Positions 9,731 through 22,107 of a DNA stretch of 64,000 nt are shown here, in pieces. The position numbers and the translations under genes are program-made. A model generated the notes under the pieces. The model had not been told where the DNA came from and did not search any database. It saw only the letters and a program-made list of their open reading frames with translations. The stretch lies in NCBI RefSeq assembly GCF_905171765.1, contig NC_053392.1, positions 34,259,748-34,323,747 on the forward strand, in the 5' to 3' direction. Position 1 is the stretch's first letter, and each line of letters opens with the position of its first letter. Source of the stretch: Bufo bufo (taxonomy: Eukaryota; Chordata; Amphibia; Anura; Bufonidae).

Positions 9731-11610
9731 AATGAGTACATAGTAACATAGTACATGAGGCCAAAAAAAAGACATCTGTCCATCCAGTTCGGCCTGTCAT
9801 CCTGCAAGTTGATCCAGAGGAAGGCAAAAAAAAAACTGTGGGGGGTAGAAGCCAATTTTCTCCACTTTAGGGGAATAAAAAATTCCTTCCCGACTCCAAT
9901 CAGGCATCAGAATAACTCCCTGGATCAACGACCCCTCTCTAGTAGCTATAGCCTGTAATATTATTACACTCCAGAAATACATCCAGGCCCCTCTTGAATT
10001 CCTTTATTGTACTCACCATCACCACCTCCTCAGGCAGAGAGCTCCATAGTCTCACTGCTCTTACCTTAAAGAATCCTCTTCTATGTTTGTGTACAAACCT
10101 TCTTTCCTCCAGACGCAGAGGATGTCCCCTCGTCACAGTCACAGTCCTGGGGATAAATAGATGATGGGAGTGATCTCTGTACTGACCCCTGATATATTTA
10201 TACATAGTAATTAGATCTCCCCTCAGTCGTCTTTTTTCTAAAGTGAATAATCCTAATGTTGATAATCTTTCAGGGTACTGTAGTTGCCCCATTCCAGTTA
10301 TTACTTTAGTTGCCCTCCTCTGGACCCTCTCCAGCTCTGCTATGTCTGCCTTGTTCACAGGAGCCCAGAACTGTACACAGTCCTCCATGTGTGGTCTGAC
10401 TAGCGATTTGTAAAGTGGTAGGACTATATTCTCATCACGGGCATCTATGCCCCTTTTGATGCAACCCATTATCCTATTGGCCTTGGCAGCAGCTGCCTGA
10501 CACAGGTTTTTGCAGCTTAGTTTGCTGTTTATTAAAATTCCTAGATCCTTTTCCATGTCAGTGTTACCGAGTGTTTTACCATTTAGTATGTACGGGTGAC
10601 TTGCATTATTCCTTCCCATGTGCATAACTTTACATTTGTCAGTGTTAAACCTCATCTGCCACTTATCTGCCCAAGCCTCCAATCTATCCAGATCCCTCTG
10701 TAGTAGTATACTGTCCTCTTCAGTGTAAATTACTTTACACAGTTTAGTGTCATCTGCGAAAATTGATACTTTACTATGCAAGCCTTCTACAAGATCATTA
10801 ATAAATATATTGAAGAGAATAGGGCCCAATACTGACCCCTGAGGTACCCCACTAGTGACAGTGACCCAATCTGAGTATGTACCGTTAATAACCACCCTCT
10901 GTTTTCTATCATTGAGCCAGTTAGTTACCCACATACAGACGTTTTCTCCCAGTCCGAGCATTCTCATTTTATATACTAACCTTTTATGTGGTACAGTGTC
11001 AAATGCTTTGGAGAAGTCCAGATATACGACCTCCATTGATTCGCCGCTGTCAAGTCTAGAACTTACCTCCTCATAGAAACTGATTAAATTAGTTTGACAT
11101 GACCGATCCCTCACGAAGCCATGCTGATATGGCGTTATTTGCTTATTTCCGTTGAGATGCTCTAAGATAGCATCTCTCAGAAAACCTTCAAACAGTTTAC
11201 CTCCAACAGATGTTAAACTTACCGGCCTATAGTTTCCAGGCTCTGTTTTTGGACCCTTTTTGAATATTGGCACCACATTTGCCATGTGCCAATCCTGTGG
11301 GAAATTCCCTGTCAGTATAGAGTCCGCAAATATCAGAAATAAGGGTCTGGCTATGACATTACTTAATTCCCTTAGGATACGGGGGTGTATGCCATCCGGT
11401 CCTGGCGATTTGTCTATTTTTTTTTTTTTAAGTCGCTGATGTACTTCTTCCTGGGTCAGACAGGACACTTTTAATGGGGAATTTATTTTTACATTCTGCA
11501 TGTCATCTGACAGTTTATTTTCCTCAGTGAATACATTGGAGAAAAAAATATTTAACAGTTTTGCTTTCTCCTCGTCGCTCTCTGCAACTCCCCCCTTATT
11601 ACTCTTTCAA
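9731..11610 (-). mobile_element. CR1-like LINE, 5'-truncated
   Basis: A non-LTR retrotransposon on the minus strand. Its 3' end at the left shows the short tail repeat ACATAGTA, and the same 3' untranslated sequence recurs at 50,233 and 62,151. The right (5') side stops near 11,610, before any endonuclease domain, which is the usual 5' truncation of LINEs. Sequence to the right is unrelated. Confidence 0.85.
9939..11608 (-). CDS. CR1-like LINE reverse transcriptase, long open frame
   Basis: Reverse transcriptase of a CR1-like LINE, which copies the element RNA at a nicked target. Residue numbers count from the internal Met at 11,501. Visible blocks: KSPGPDGIHP (31-40), YRPVSLTS (91-98), YLDFSKAFDTVPHKRL (160-175, catalytic D162), SGVPQGSVLGPILF (217-230) and the catalytic FADDTK (248-253). 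The C-terminal region ends with a VRLWSSLPEEV motif typical of CR1. The frame is unbroken to a stop near 9939, and it remains open upstream of the Met to about 11,608. The endonuclease is missing, so this copy is not autonomous although its reverse transcriptase frame is intact. Confidence 0.85.
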
Positions 11611-11840
11611 TAGTTTGTCACAAAATGGTATGAGATAACTCTGTGCCATGTGTCGTTTTTAGCTCAGCTACATCTGTGGCTCTCACAGTGTGAGATCTTA
11701 CTGCAGCAGCAGAATCACAGCAGCTTTAAGGATCCTGTGTCCTGGAATGGCTCATATGTTGCTTGTATGTATGTGTGAGCGAAGTAATATGTTACAAGTA
11801 CAGAACTCTGAAGAATCTCATAAAGCCATACATGTTAGTA

Positions 11841-12897
11841 TGTGCACCAACGGTGGACAATGTAGAAGATGTCTGCACCAACGGTGGACAATGTAGAAGA
11901 TGTCTGCACCAACGGTGGACAATGTAGGAGATGTCTGCACCAACAGTGGACAATGTAGAAGATGTCTGCACCAACGGTGGACAATGTAGGAGATGTCTGC
12001 ACCAACGGTGGACAATGTAGGAGATGTCTGCACCAACGGTGGACAACGTAGGAGATGTCTTCACCAACAGTGGACAATGTAGGAGATGTCTTCACCAACA
12101 GTGGACAATGTAGCTGATGTCTGCACCAACTGTGGACAATATAGGAGATGTCTGCACCAACTGTGGACAATGTAGCAGATGTCTGCACCAACTGTGGACA
12201 ATGTAGGAGAGGTTTGCATCAACTGTGGACAATGTCGGAGATGGCTGCACCAACGGTGGACAATGTAGAAGATGTCTGCACCAACGGTGGACAATGTAGG
12301 AGATGTCTGCACCAACTGTGGACAATGTAGAAGATGTCTGCACCAACAGTGGACAATGTAGAAGATGTCTACACCAATTGTATACAATGTAGATGTCTGC
12401 ACCAACGGTGAACAACTTAGTAGATGTCAGCACCAACGGTGGACAATGTAGGAGATGTCTTCACCAACGGTGGACAATGTAGGAGATGTCTGCACCAACG
12501 GTGGACAATGTAGGAGAGGTTTGCACCAACTGTGGACAATGTAGGAGATGTCTGCACCAACGATGGACAATGTAGAAGATGTCTACACCAATGGTGGACA
12601 ATGTAGCAGATGTCTGCACCAACTGTGGACAATGTAGGAGATATCTGCACCAACGGTGGACAATGAAGGGGAAATCTGCACCAACAGTGGACAATGTATG
12701 AGGTGTCTGCACCAACGGTGGACAATGTAGGAGGTGTCTGCACCAATGGTGGACAATGTACGAGATGTCTGCACCAACTGTGGACAAAGTAGTGGATGTC
12801 TGCAACAACAGTGGACAATGTAGATGTCTGCACCAACGGTGGACAATGTAGGAGATGTCTGCAACAATGGTGGACAATGTTGGAGATGTCTGCACCA
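11841..12897. repeat. 31-bp minisatellite, about 34 copies
   Basis: Tandem repeat of about 31 bp with consensus around GGTGGACAATGTAGGAGATG plus TCTGCACCAAC. Units vary at a few positions (GGTGG/TGTGG/AGTGG; GGAG/GAAG). 31 is not a multiple of 3 and the minus strand has no stop in any phase, so long minus-strand frames are by-products, not genes. Confidence 0.9.
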
Positions 12898-13547
12898 TTG
12901 CCTCCCATCTGAAGGTCTCCAGTGCAGAGGTTGTGGAATGGTTTACTTCTTAGCAGTCAGAAGCTTTCACTCTGGTCCTTTCTGCTCATATATCTATAAG
13001 ACCTCGCTTACCTACAACTCCTTTTACCTTATCTCCTGCCTCATCTCATCTGGATGTGGACTCTGTCTCTGGGATCAGGAGGATTCTGAAGACCTTCATT
13101 TACCTTCATTATTAAAAGCTGTGCTAGCTCACCTTGAAATGGTTGTACCTAGAGGGGATAAGCCCAAAATGGATGAAAAAAAAAAAATCATCAAATTCTA
13201 GAGTATTTCCTGATGATCCTACATAAAGGGATGTATGGCAGGACTGTGGTCCCAGCCAGACAGGTAACATTATGTGGGAGCCAGATTACAGCAGTGTGTT
13301 ATAGATCCTGCAGTCTCAGCTCAGTGGAGAGACCTTGCTAAGGTAATATCCCAGGGTCCAGTCTGACTAGGAAGACTTTTTTCTGGCATTCGGTTCTCCC
13401 CTGTCAGGGAACTTCTAGTCAGAAAGATTGTTTCTTGCTGAAACATAGTAAATCCTTGTCTATGGCAGTGTGCAAAGCGTCTTGAGCTTCAGTTTCCTAG
13501 TGACATAGGGATTGCTTCCCCATGAAGTCTCGCTTAGTCACTAAGAT
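12898..13547. other. unassigned sequence
   Basis: About 650 bases after the minisatellite with no recognised gene or repeat; it includes a short A-run at 13,177-13,188. Confidence 0.4.
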
Positions 13548-13875
13548 TGGGGGTCTATTCACAGAACCATATCTGATTTTTCAGACCACAAATTGTGGAT
13601 CCATAGGACATGGATACAGTTGTGTGCCTTCTGCATTGCGGATCAGAACATCCTGCCCTATGATGGCAATTCCTTTTCTTGTACACAATACAGACAAGAA
13701 TGGGACATTTCTATCTTTTTGCGAGGCCGTGGAATGGAAGCACGGAAGGGGGCGGCTCACCTTGGGCTGTCCATATCTCTCCATCTCATTGAAATCAATT
13801 GGTCTGCATGAGATCTGCAATTTGCAGGATGTGTGCGGAAAGAAAAAATGCAGTGGCGTGAATGGGCCCTGAATG
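13548..13875. mobile_element. decayed foldback MITE (GGGTCCATTC family-like)
   Basis: The left end reads GGGTCTATTCACAGAA and the right side GTGAATGGGCCCTGAATGG, resembling the GGGTCCATTC...GAATGGACCC ends of the MITEs at 38,107 and 56,196. The inside has related words (ACAAATTGTGGATCC, GGAATGG). It is too diverged for exact limits. Confidence 0.4.
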
Positions 13876-13912
13876 GGCCTCTGAGTTCATATGATCCCCA
13901 TAGGCTCTGTGC

Positions 13913-15115
13913 AGAGGGAGCTCCCTCTAGACGTGGCTGTATATATCTGTATGCTGTAATCCCCTGAGCTCCCTCTAGTGGTGGCTGTATATATCTGTAT
14001 GCTGTAATCTCCTGAGCTCCCTCTAGTGGTGATTGTATATACCTGTATGCAGTAGTCTCCTGAACTTCCTCTAGTGGTGGCTGTATATATCTGTATGCAG
14101 TAGTCTCCTGAGCTCCCTCTAGTGGTGGCTGTATATATCTGGATGCTGTAATCTCCTGAGCTCCCTTTATTGTTGGCTGTATATATCTGTATGCAGTAAT
14201 CTCCTGAGCTCCCCCTACTGGTGGCTGTATATATCTGTATGCAGTAATCTCCTGAGCTCCCCCTAGTGGTGGCTGTATATATCTGTATGCAGTAATCTCC
14301 TGAGCTCCCTCTAGTGGTGGCTGTATATATCTGTATGCTGTAATCTCCTGAGCTCCCTCTAGCGGTGGCTGTATATATTTGTATACAATAATCTCCTGAG
14401 CTCCCTCTAGTGGTGGCTGTATATATCTGCATTTAGTAATCTCCTGAGCTCCCTCTAGTGGTGGCTGTATATATCTGTATCCAGTAATCTCCTGAGCTCC
14501 CTCTAGTGGTGGCTGTATATATCTGTATCCAGTAATCTCCTGAGCTCCAGTAGTGGTGGCTGTATATATCTGTATGCAATAATCTCCTGAGCTCCCTCTA
14601 GTGGTGGCTGTATATATCTGTATGCAGTAGTCTCCTGAGCTCCCTCTAGTGGTGGCTGTATTTATCTGTATGTAGTAATCTCCTGAGCTCCCTCTAGTGG
14701 TGGCTGTATATATCTTTTTGCATTAATCTCCTGAGCTCCCTCCAGTGGTGGTTGTATATATCTGTATGCAGTAATCTCCTGAGCTGCCTCTAGTGGTGGT
14801 TGTATATATCTGTATGTAGTAATCTCCTGAGCTCCCTCTAGTGGTGGCTGTATATATCTATATGCGGTAATCTCCTGAGCTCCCTCTAGTGGGGGCTGTA
14901 TATATCTTTATGCAGTAATCTCAAGAGCTCCCTCTAGAGGTGGCTGTATATATCTGTATGCAGTAATCTCCTGAGCTCCCTCTAGTGGTAGCTGTATATA
15001 TCTGTATGTAGTAATCTCCTGAGCTCCCTCTAGTGGTGGCTGTATATATCTTTATGCAGTAATCTAAAGAGCTCCCTCTAGAGGTGGCTGTATATATCTG
15101 TATGCAGTAATCTCC
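13913..15115 (-). repeat. 48-bp satellite array, inverted orientation
   Basis: About 25 units of roughly 48 bp reading GAGCTCCCTCTAGTGGTGGC then TGTATATATCTGTATGCAGT then AATCTCCT. This is the reverse complement of the larger array at 25,536-30,160. Units are more diverged here than in that array. Confidence 0.9.
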
Positions 15116-16200
15116 TGCAATGTTAGGCTCAGGTATCTAGATGGTGGTTCCTCATCAGCAGCTCTCCCACCAGCTCTCCTCTGTGGCACCCATGCCCTTG
15201 TGCAGCTGTGACATCCCGCGGGTGGAGTGAAGGTATTTTACCAGCACTGCTCCTCACTTGTTCTGATTGCAGCCTTCCAGTTGTTCCGTTACACGCACCT
15301 GCAAACTCGGTTGTTGGCCATCTTGCCCCATCACCTGCAGAAATGTTCGGGTCATGGTGAAAGCCGCTGTTCGTTCAGGCTCCTCTCTCCCAGCTGGGCT
15401 GTACTAATCTTCTGGCACATCTGTGCCACTTTCCTTCCTGCTGCTTCAGTCTTCTAGCCCACCTCTTGCAGGAGGATGCACATGATGCCCCAGCGTGGCT
15501 GCCTCACTTTTTACAACAGACACTCTTTTAGGCCTGCTCCCCTGCTGGAGGAGTAGGGGTTGTTCATCTGCTGCAGCTACGATTGCAGCAGAACCTATTT
15601 CATCCCTCCGTTGCTGCACTGCCCTACATGTCGTCCATCATCACTCATACCACAAAGGGCTGGCACTTCTCTCTGCACTACTACTGCCATAGAGCAGTGC
15701 AGTCTAATTTAAGGTGGAAAAATACTATCTAGTGACTGGATCACTGCACCTGGGTGGGCATGCTCTTCCCGTTTTCTCCTCCTGCAGGAAGAGCTGGACA
15801 GCACTGGCATGTGCATTGCTAGGGTCTCAAAAGATTCGGGGCCTAAGTCCCAATGCGTATGTGTTAGATTTTTGATCCAACCCCCTAGCCTCAGTACTAA
15901 AGGGGACCCCATGATTAGCTGCTCCACAACCACTGGAAACATTGCATCCACTGCACACAGTTAATATTGTGTGGCATCTGCAACAACAGCAGTGACTACA
16001 GGCCAGGAGGTGTACTGCAGGAGCTGAAGGACCTGTGATGATGTCACAGGCAGAGCTCAGTGGTGGTGAAGGACCTGTGATGATGTCACTGTCATGAGAT
16101 CAGTGCAGGAGAGTCAGCGCTCAGCAGTAAAGAGCAGAAATAGTGGTGAAGACCCATGATGAAGTCTGTGACATAAAATGAAGTGAAGAAAAGATAGATC
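15116..16200. other. unassigned sequence
   Basis: About 1.1 kb with no recognised gene. A short direct duplication built on GAAGGACCTGTGATGATGTCA occurs near 16,025-16,090. Confidence 0.4.
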
Positions 16201-16204
16201 ATTT

Positions 16205-16745
16205 ATACTACCTGCCTGGAAGGAGTGATGTTATTTACATGGGACTGTATGTTGGAGGTGGCTAGGGGAAGGAGGGATATTATTTCATGCTTGACAACAT
16301 TTAGGTTGGTAAAATCGAAACATTGAATGCCCAACTCCGCCCAGAAACACCCAGTTTTGGCTCAAATTTAACAGGACTGTCTCTGAAAACCAGGGACAGT
16401 CCCTGCAAATTTGGGACAGTTGGCAACTGCATATTAGAGGTGGCTGTAGAGAGTAATGTTATTTACATGAGTCTGCATATTTGAGGGGTCTAAGGGTGGG
16501 ATGTTATTTACATGGGACTGTATGTTGAAGCAGCTGGGGAGGGAGTGATGTTATTTACATGGGACTGCATATTGGAGATAGCTGTGAAAAGGAGGGATGT
16601 TATTTACATGGGACTGTATGATGGAGCAGCTGGGGGAGGGACTGATGTTATTTACATGGGACAGCATATTGGAGGTGGCTGAAAGAGTGATGTTATTTAC
16701 AAGGGACTGTGTGTTTGAGGAGTTGAAGGGAATGTGTGATGATAT
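16205..16745 (+). repeat. degenerate tandem repeat, about 45-50 bp unit
   Basis: Units share GATGTTATTTACATGGGACT plus a following TGTATGTTGGAG and a GG-rich end. About nine starts between 16,222 and 16,735 are spaced 44-50 bp apart, except where a foreign block of about 150 bp (16,285-16,432) interrupts. Confidence 0.75.
16285..16432. mobile_element. short non-autonomous insertion in the tandem array
   Basis: About 150 bp unrelated to the surrounding units. It starts TTGACAACATTTAGG and ends GGGACAGTTGGCAACTGC, with the internal words CAGGGACAGTCCCTG (a palindrome). It is probably a MITE or SINE fragment; family not identified. Confidence 0.4.
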
Positions 16746-16834
16746 TTAAGAAGGAAGGACCTAGCAGTAATGGGGCTCTTGTACTAGACAGGAGCCGTAA
16801 TTCAGGTTACTTCTGGTCCTTTTACACAGGCCAC

Positions 16835-17110
16835 TGGTCAATGAAGGGTATCTGTCAGCAGACTTGTACCTATGAAACTGGTTGACATGTGCACTTGGCA
16901 GCTGAAGACATCGGTGTTGGTGCCATGCTCATATGTGCCTGCATTGCTGAGAAATTATGTTTTAATACATGCAAATGAGCCTCTAGGAGCAATGGGGGCG
17001 TTGTCATTACACCTAGAAAGTTGGGACTGTCTCTCTGGATCTGGGATGGTTTGGACCTATGCCTTATGAGATGTAATGGACTGAGTGGAACAAGACCAGA
17101 GTAATAATAC
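16835..17110. mobile_element. MITE-like segment sharing a core with the 32,919 element
   Basis: Contains ATGCAAATGAGCCTCTAGG followed by a GGGGGCG stretch, similar to the ATGCTAATGAGCCTCTAGG core inside the foldback element at 32,919-33,626. No clear terminal repeats were found, so limits are approximate. Confidence 0.4.
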
Positions 17111-17159
17111 AAAGCAAAACATGACATTGATGAAAACAGGAAGTTCTGCATGGATGCTG

Positions 17160-18057
17160 AAAACAGGGGAGGGAAACAGGAAGTTCTGCTTGTTAGAATA
17201 ATGCCAGGATGCAGGTATTCTGCCGCCGATGTATGTGAGAGAAGTCTAAGATGAGAGTAAGTGGCTCACACTCATCAGTTGATCAGATGGAAGATAGTTA
17301 ACTTGCTATAATTATTCCCCTAGCAACACCAGTTGCATGTAGAATTCCAGTAAGGGAGATGCAATTAATATGCCTGAAGGTTATTTATTAAATGTACCTT
17401 GAAAAATGATGATAGAGGTCAAAGGGACATCCTCTATCCATCTCTGTGATGCTGGACTGACAAACAGGAAAAGACAGAAGGACACAGGATGTGAGTTCAC
17501 AGAGGAGGGGAAGTTACAAGATGAATGACATAATGAAATATAGAGAATCAGGAAGAAAGAGAAAAGGTCCACTCGCTGCCCGCATCAGGGATCTACTGGA
17601 AACTTGGGTGAACGAAAAGTATATTGGAGTGATATGACGTGTTTCGGAGCTGGACGACAGGCGCCTTCCTCAGATAACACCTAAAGTATAACAAATAACA
17701 GGGTGTTAATAAAACAAAAGAGGCGCCAAAAGCAACAGGAAGGGTGGGGCCTGGCTAATAATATGCATAAGATTAACCATTGCATCAATTTATGGGTAAT
17801 CACTCTGTTGATGTAATATGTCATTAAATTAATGATATTAATAGCATAAATAGGACAAATAGTAATAAGAAATTCTAAAAGAAAGTTAAACATTATAAGG
17901 AAAAATGAACAAGGACAAATCCATAAAACGCACGTTATGTTACAGTTACTCACGTGTAAGGCTATTTAAGATAAGTTACCATTACAACAAATAGACACAA
18001 GAGGGAGTAAATATACCTGAAAATGAAAACACCCATGGTGATTGTTAATCTTATTGG
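17160..18057. other. unassigned, AT-rich sequence
   Basis: No gene recognised. A segment near 17,635-17,680 (GACGTGTTTCGGAGC ... GCGCCTTCCTCAGA) resembles the 3' noncoding part of some amphibian Penelope-like elements. It could belong to the Penelope remnant at 19,385, but this is weak. Confidence 0.35.
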
Positions 18058-18061
18058 TTAA

Positions 18062-19372
18062 CCCCTTAGTGACCACCCATACGCCTTTTTACGGCGGTCA
18101 CTAAGAGGCCTTAGGCTGGGCCGCCGCGTTTTTACGGCGGCCCAGTCTAAGCGCTGCATGGCTCCCCCGTGCAGCGGGGAGCAAGGACCCGGCTCTCACA
18201 TGAGAGCCGGGGCCCTGCTCTAACAGCCCGGACCGGCAGGAGTGCCGATCCGGGCTGTTTAACTCTTTACATGCCGGGCGCAATGGCGCCCGCTGCATGT
18301 AAAGTAGTGATAGAGGGAGCGGACTCCCTCTGTCTCCCATCAGCACCCCGAAAATGCGATCGCGGGTGCTGATGTGTTAGGAAGCTTACCTTGCTTCCGA
18401 TCAGGGCCCCGAGCCTGTCTTCGGTTACCTCCAGCAGGCTGTGCCTCTCTGGCGCAGCCTGCTGGTCAATGTTCGAATAGCATTGCTATTGAAATGTAAT
18501 ACATTATAGAGATAATGCATTACATTTTAAAAGCAATCAAAATACTGTATATTATAGTCCCCTTGTGGGACTATTAAGTAGTAAATAAAATAGAAAAAAA
18601 ATACACATTTATTAAATTTAAAAAATTCTATAAAATAAAAAAATATGCTTTTTTTTCATTGAAAATACGCTTTTCAATGAAAAAAATTGCAAAAAGAAAA
18701 TATCCCCCATATGTTTGGTATTGCCGCGTCCGTAACGACCCGGACTACATAAATATTACATAAATTATCCCCTATGGTGAACGCCGTAAAAAAATAAAAG
18801 ACAGAATTTCAAATTTATTCTTAGTTTCCACCGAAAAAAACGTAATAACAAGCGATCAAAAAGCGGCATTTACTCCAAAATGATAGCAATGAAAAATACA
18901 AGTCGTCCCTCAAAAATCAAGCCCTCACACAACTCCATATAAAAAAAAAAAAAGCTATGGGTCTTGGGAAGTGGCAATGCAAAATCATTTTTTTGGTTAA
19001 TAAAAGGGGTTTTAATGCAAAAAAAGTAGTAAAACTTAAAAAAAAATTATAAGTATTTAGTATCACTGTAATAATACTGACCCAGAGAATAAAGATATTA
19101 TGTTATTTGTACCGAAAAATGAACGCCATAAAATTTATAATGTAAAAACGCAGTGGCAGTATTGCTATTTTTCCCCATCTCCCTCCCAGAAAGAGTTAAT
19201 AAAAGTTAATCAGAACGTTATGTGTACCCCAAGATGGCGCCATTAAAAACTACAACTTGTCCCGTAAAAAACAAGCCCTCATAAAGCTATATAGACTAAA
19301 AAATAAAAAAGTTATAGCTCTTGGAACGAGACCATGAAAAAAGGAAGAAAAAAACGCTTGGTCACTAAGGGG
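18062..19372. mobile_element. piggyBac-type non-autonomous element, TTAA flanks
   Basis: The ends CCCCTTAGTGACC and GGTCACTAAGGGG are perfect inverted repeats, flanked on both sides by TTAA (18,058-18,061 and 19,373-19,376), the target duplication of piggyBac transposons. The interior (1.3 kb) is noncoding: GC-rich palindromes near 18,090-18,260 and AT-rich sequence after 18,500. It sits beside, and probably within, a Penelope-like element. Confidence 0.8.
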
Positions 19373-19384
19373 TTAAAACAAATT

Positions 19385-20200
19385 ATTTTTAATCTATAAA
19401 ATAGTTTTGGTGATTTCATTGAGAGCTGAGGGGTTAATGGTAACCAGCTTCTACATCCAAAAGATTTCTTTCTATATTACGACCTCAAATCTATGGTAAG
19501 TATTAAGGGGGATGTGCTCAGTAGGGGTAGTCTGGATGGGGTTAGGTTCTCCTGGGTGTTTGAGGGTACAGTGCTATATAGCTGGCTGTCCCTCTGAAGT
19601 TGTCTCAGCCTGTAATCATGGGTAGTCTAGAGGGAAGTCATTTGCTAGATATGCATCTTTCATAAGTACAGACCAGTGATTAACTAGAATTTTCCTAGTA
19701 TCGCCACGTGAGGCTGTATAGGTGGAAAATTGCAGCTTCTACGTGCATTATCTTCAGAGGCATCTTTGGTTGCAAGCACTGGAGCTGTCCTGGTTCTTTG
19801 TATCTCCAGTAAGCATTCTTCACTAAGGGAGGTGGGTATCCTTTCTGTCAAAAACGTACACTTAGTATTTTTTGCTTGTTCCTGAAAAGTTTTATCCTCT
19901 GAGCAATTTTTCCTAATTCTTTTAAATCGACTAAAAGGGATATTGGTCATCCATTTTCATAGTGGTTGCTCGGAAAATGTAGACAGCTATTGCTATCTAC
20001 TTTTTTGGAGAATGTGTATGTCATGAATCTTGGTCGGTCTTGAGAGAGATTGGTGAAATCCAGTTAATTGATCTGGTCACAGCTAATATCCAGGGAGAGC
20101 TTGATACCCCAAGTATTCTCATTTAATCGTTGGTGAAATTCCTTAATAGATGTCTGGTCCCCTTTCCAGATGAAGAACAGACCATCTATGGACAGTATAC
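19385..20200 (-). pseudogene. Penelope-like element reverse transcriptase fragment
   Basis: Read on the minus strand with frameshifts, successive pieces match the C-terminal half of a Penelope-like reverse transcriptase: FIWKGDQTSIKEFHQRLNEN after the catalytic region, a KLSLDISCDQINWLDF stretch, SRFKRIRKNCSEDKTFQEQ (the IP..R..R.RRNCS block), and then ILVNHWSVLMKDAYL. The region 19,684-19,950 is open and carries the RKNCS block. Several stops and frame changes elsewhere show it is dead. The piggyBac-type element at 18,062 borders its downstream side. The endonuclease part is not seen here. Confidence 0.7.
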
Positions 20201-20214
20201 TTCAAGAAGTGTAA

Positions 20215-21955
20215 GGTCTGCTCTCATGAGTTTCCCAGCCTCAAGTGTGGTCCAATAAGTGTCTTTGTTTCATGTGTGCTCCATTAGTATCCCAGGTTCA
20301 GGTGTGTAACAATAAGTGCCTGAACCTCAAATGGTCTCCCATAAGTGTTTCAGCCTCAAGTGTGCTTCAATAAGTGTTCCAGCCTCCGGTGTGTTCCCAT
20401 TAGTGCCCCAGCCTCAGGAATGCTTCTATAAGTGACCCAGCCTCAGGTATGTTCCTATAAGTGACCCAGCCTCAGGTATGTTCCTATAAGTGCCCCAGCC
20501 TCAGGAATGCTTCTATAAGTGCCCCAGCCTCAGGAATGTTTCTATAAGTGCCCGAGCCTTAAGAATTCTCCAATAAGTGCCCCAGCCTCAGGTATGCTCC
20601 TATAAGTGCCCCAGCCTCAGGAATGCTTCTATAAGTGCCCCAGCCTCAGGAATGCTTCTATAAGTGCCCGAGCCTTAAGAATTCTCCAATAAGTGCCCCA
20701 GCCTCAGAAATGCTTCTATAAGTGCACGAGCATCCGGAATTCTCCTAGAAGTGCCCCAGCCTCAGGTACAGTATGCTCCTATAAGTTCCCCAAGTATGCT
20801 CCCATAAGTGCCCCATCTTCAGGTGTGCTCCTATAAGTGCCCCATCCTCAGGTGTTATCCCATAAGTGCTCCAACCTCATGTATGGTCCTATAAGTGCCC
20901 CAGCATCAGGTATTCTCCAATAAGTGCCCCAGCCTCAGGTGTGTTCCTATAAGTTCACCAAGTATGCTCCCATAAGTGCCCCAGCCTCAGGTGTGCTCCT
21001 ATAAGTGCCCCAGCCTCAGATATTCTCCAATAAGTGCCCCAGCCTCAGGTATGTTCCTATAAGTGCCCCAGCCTCAGGTCTGCTATTATAAGTGCCCATC
21101 CTCAGGTGTGCTCCTATAAGTGCCAAATCCTCAGGTATGTTCCTATAAGTGCCCCAGCCTCAGGTGTGCTCCTATACAGATAAGTGCCCCATCCTCAGGT
21201 ATGCTTCTATAAGTGCTCAAGCCTCAGGTATGTTCCTATAAGTGCCCCAGGCATACTCCCATAAGTGCCCCAGCTTTAGGTGTGCTCCAATAAGTGCCCC
21301 AGCCTCAGGTATTCTCCAATAAGTGCCCCAGCCCCAGGTGTGCTCCTATAAGTGCCCCAGCCTCAGGTGTGCTCCTATAAGTGCCCCAGCCTCAGATATT
21401 CTCCTATAAGTGCTCCAGCCTCAGGTATGCTCCTATAAGTGTCCCATCCCCAGGTGTGCTCCTATAAGTGCCCCTGCCTCAGGTATGCTCCTTTAAGTGC
21501 CCCTGCCTCAGGTATGCTCCTTTAAGTGCCCCTGCCTCAGGAATGCCTCTATAATTCCCCCAAGCCTCAGGTATTCTCCTATAAGTGCTCCAGCCACAGG
21601 TATGCTCCCATAAGTGCCCCATCATCAGGTGTGCTCCTATAAGTGCCCCAGGTATGCTCCCATAAGTGCCCCATCATCAGGTGTGCTCCTATAAGTGCCT
21701 CTGCCTCAGGTATTCTCCAATAAGTGCCCCTGCCTCAGGTATGCTCCTATAAGTGCCAAATCTTCAGGCATACTATTATAAGTGTCCCTTTCTCAGGTGT
21801 GCTCCTACAAGTGCCCCAGCTTCAGGTATGTTCCTATAGGTGCCCCAGCCTCAGGTATGTTCCTATAGGTGCCCCAGCCTCAGGTATGCTCCTATAAGTG
21901 TCCCAGCCTTAGGTTTGCTCTCATATGTTCCCCATACTCAGGTGTGATCCCCATT
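20215..21955. repeat. 29-bp minisatellite, about 60 copies
   Basis: Consensus close to CCTATAAGTGCCCCAGCCTC plus AGGTATGCT, with many point variants and a few truncated units. No coding meaning. It fills the space between the Penelope remnant and the 3' end of the lectin gene. Confidence 0.9.
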
Positions 21956-22018
21956 AGACCTAGACATTTGGGAGGTTGTGGCTGAAATGCAACAATCCAT
22001 CTCATAATTGTATTCATT

Positions 22019-22024
22019 TTTATT
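22019..22024 (-). terminator. polyadenylation signal of the lectin gene
   Basis: TTTATT on the plus strand, that is AATAAA on the minus strand, lies about 85 bases after the lectin stop codon. It is the first canonical signal downstream. Confidence 0.55.
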
Positions 22025-22107
22025 TGTATAGTGGACATAAGATACATGAAAGATTAGTAATAAATTCATGAACTTCACTGCAGGAGCCTCACATATTACT
22101 GCTGTAG

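Noticed and set aside
11792..12908. Several overlapping repeat-protein frames on both strands
   Set aside because: By-products of the 31-bp minisatellite, open in all minus-strand phases.
13887..14432. A 181-residue minus-strand repeat frame
   Set aside because: Inverted copy of the same 48-bp satellite.
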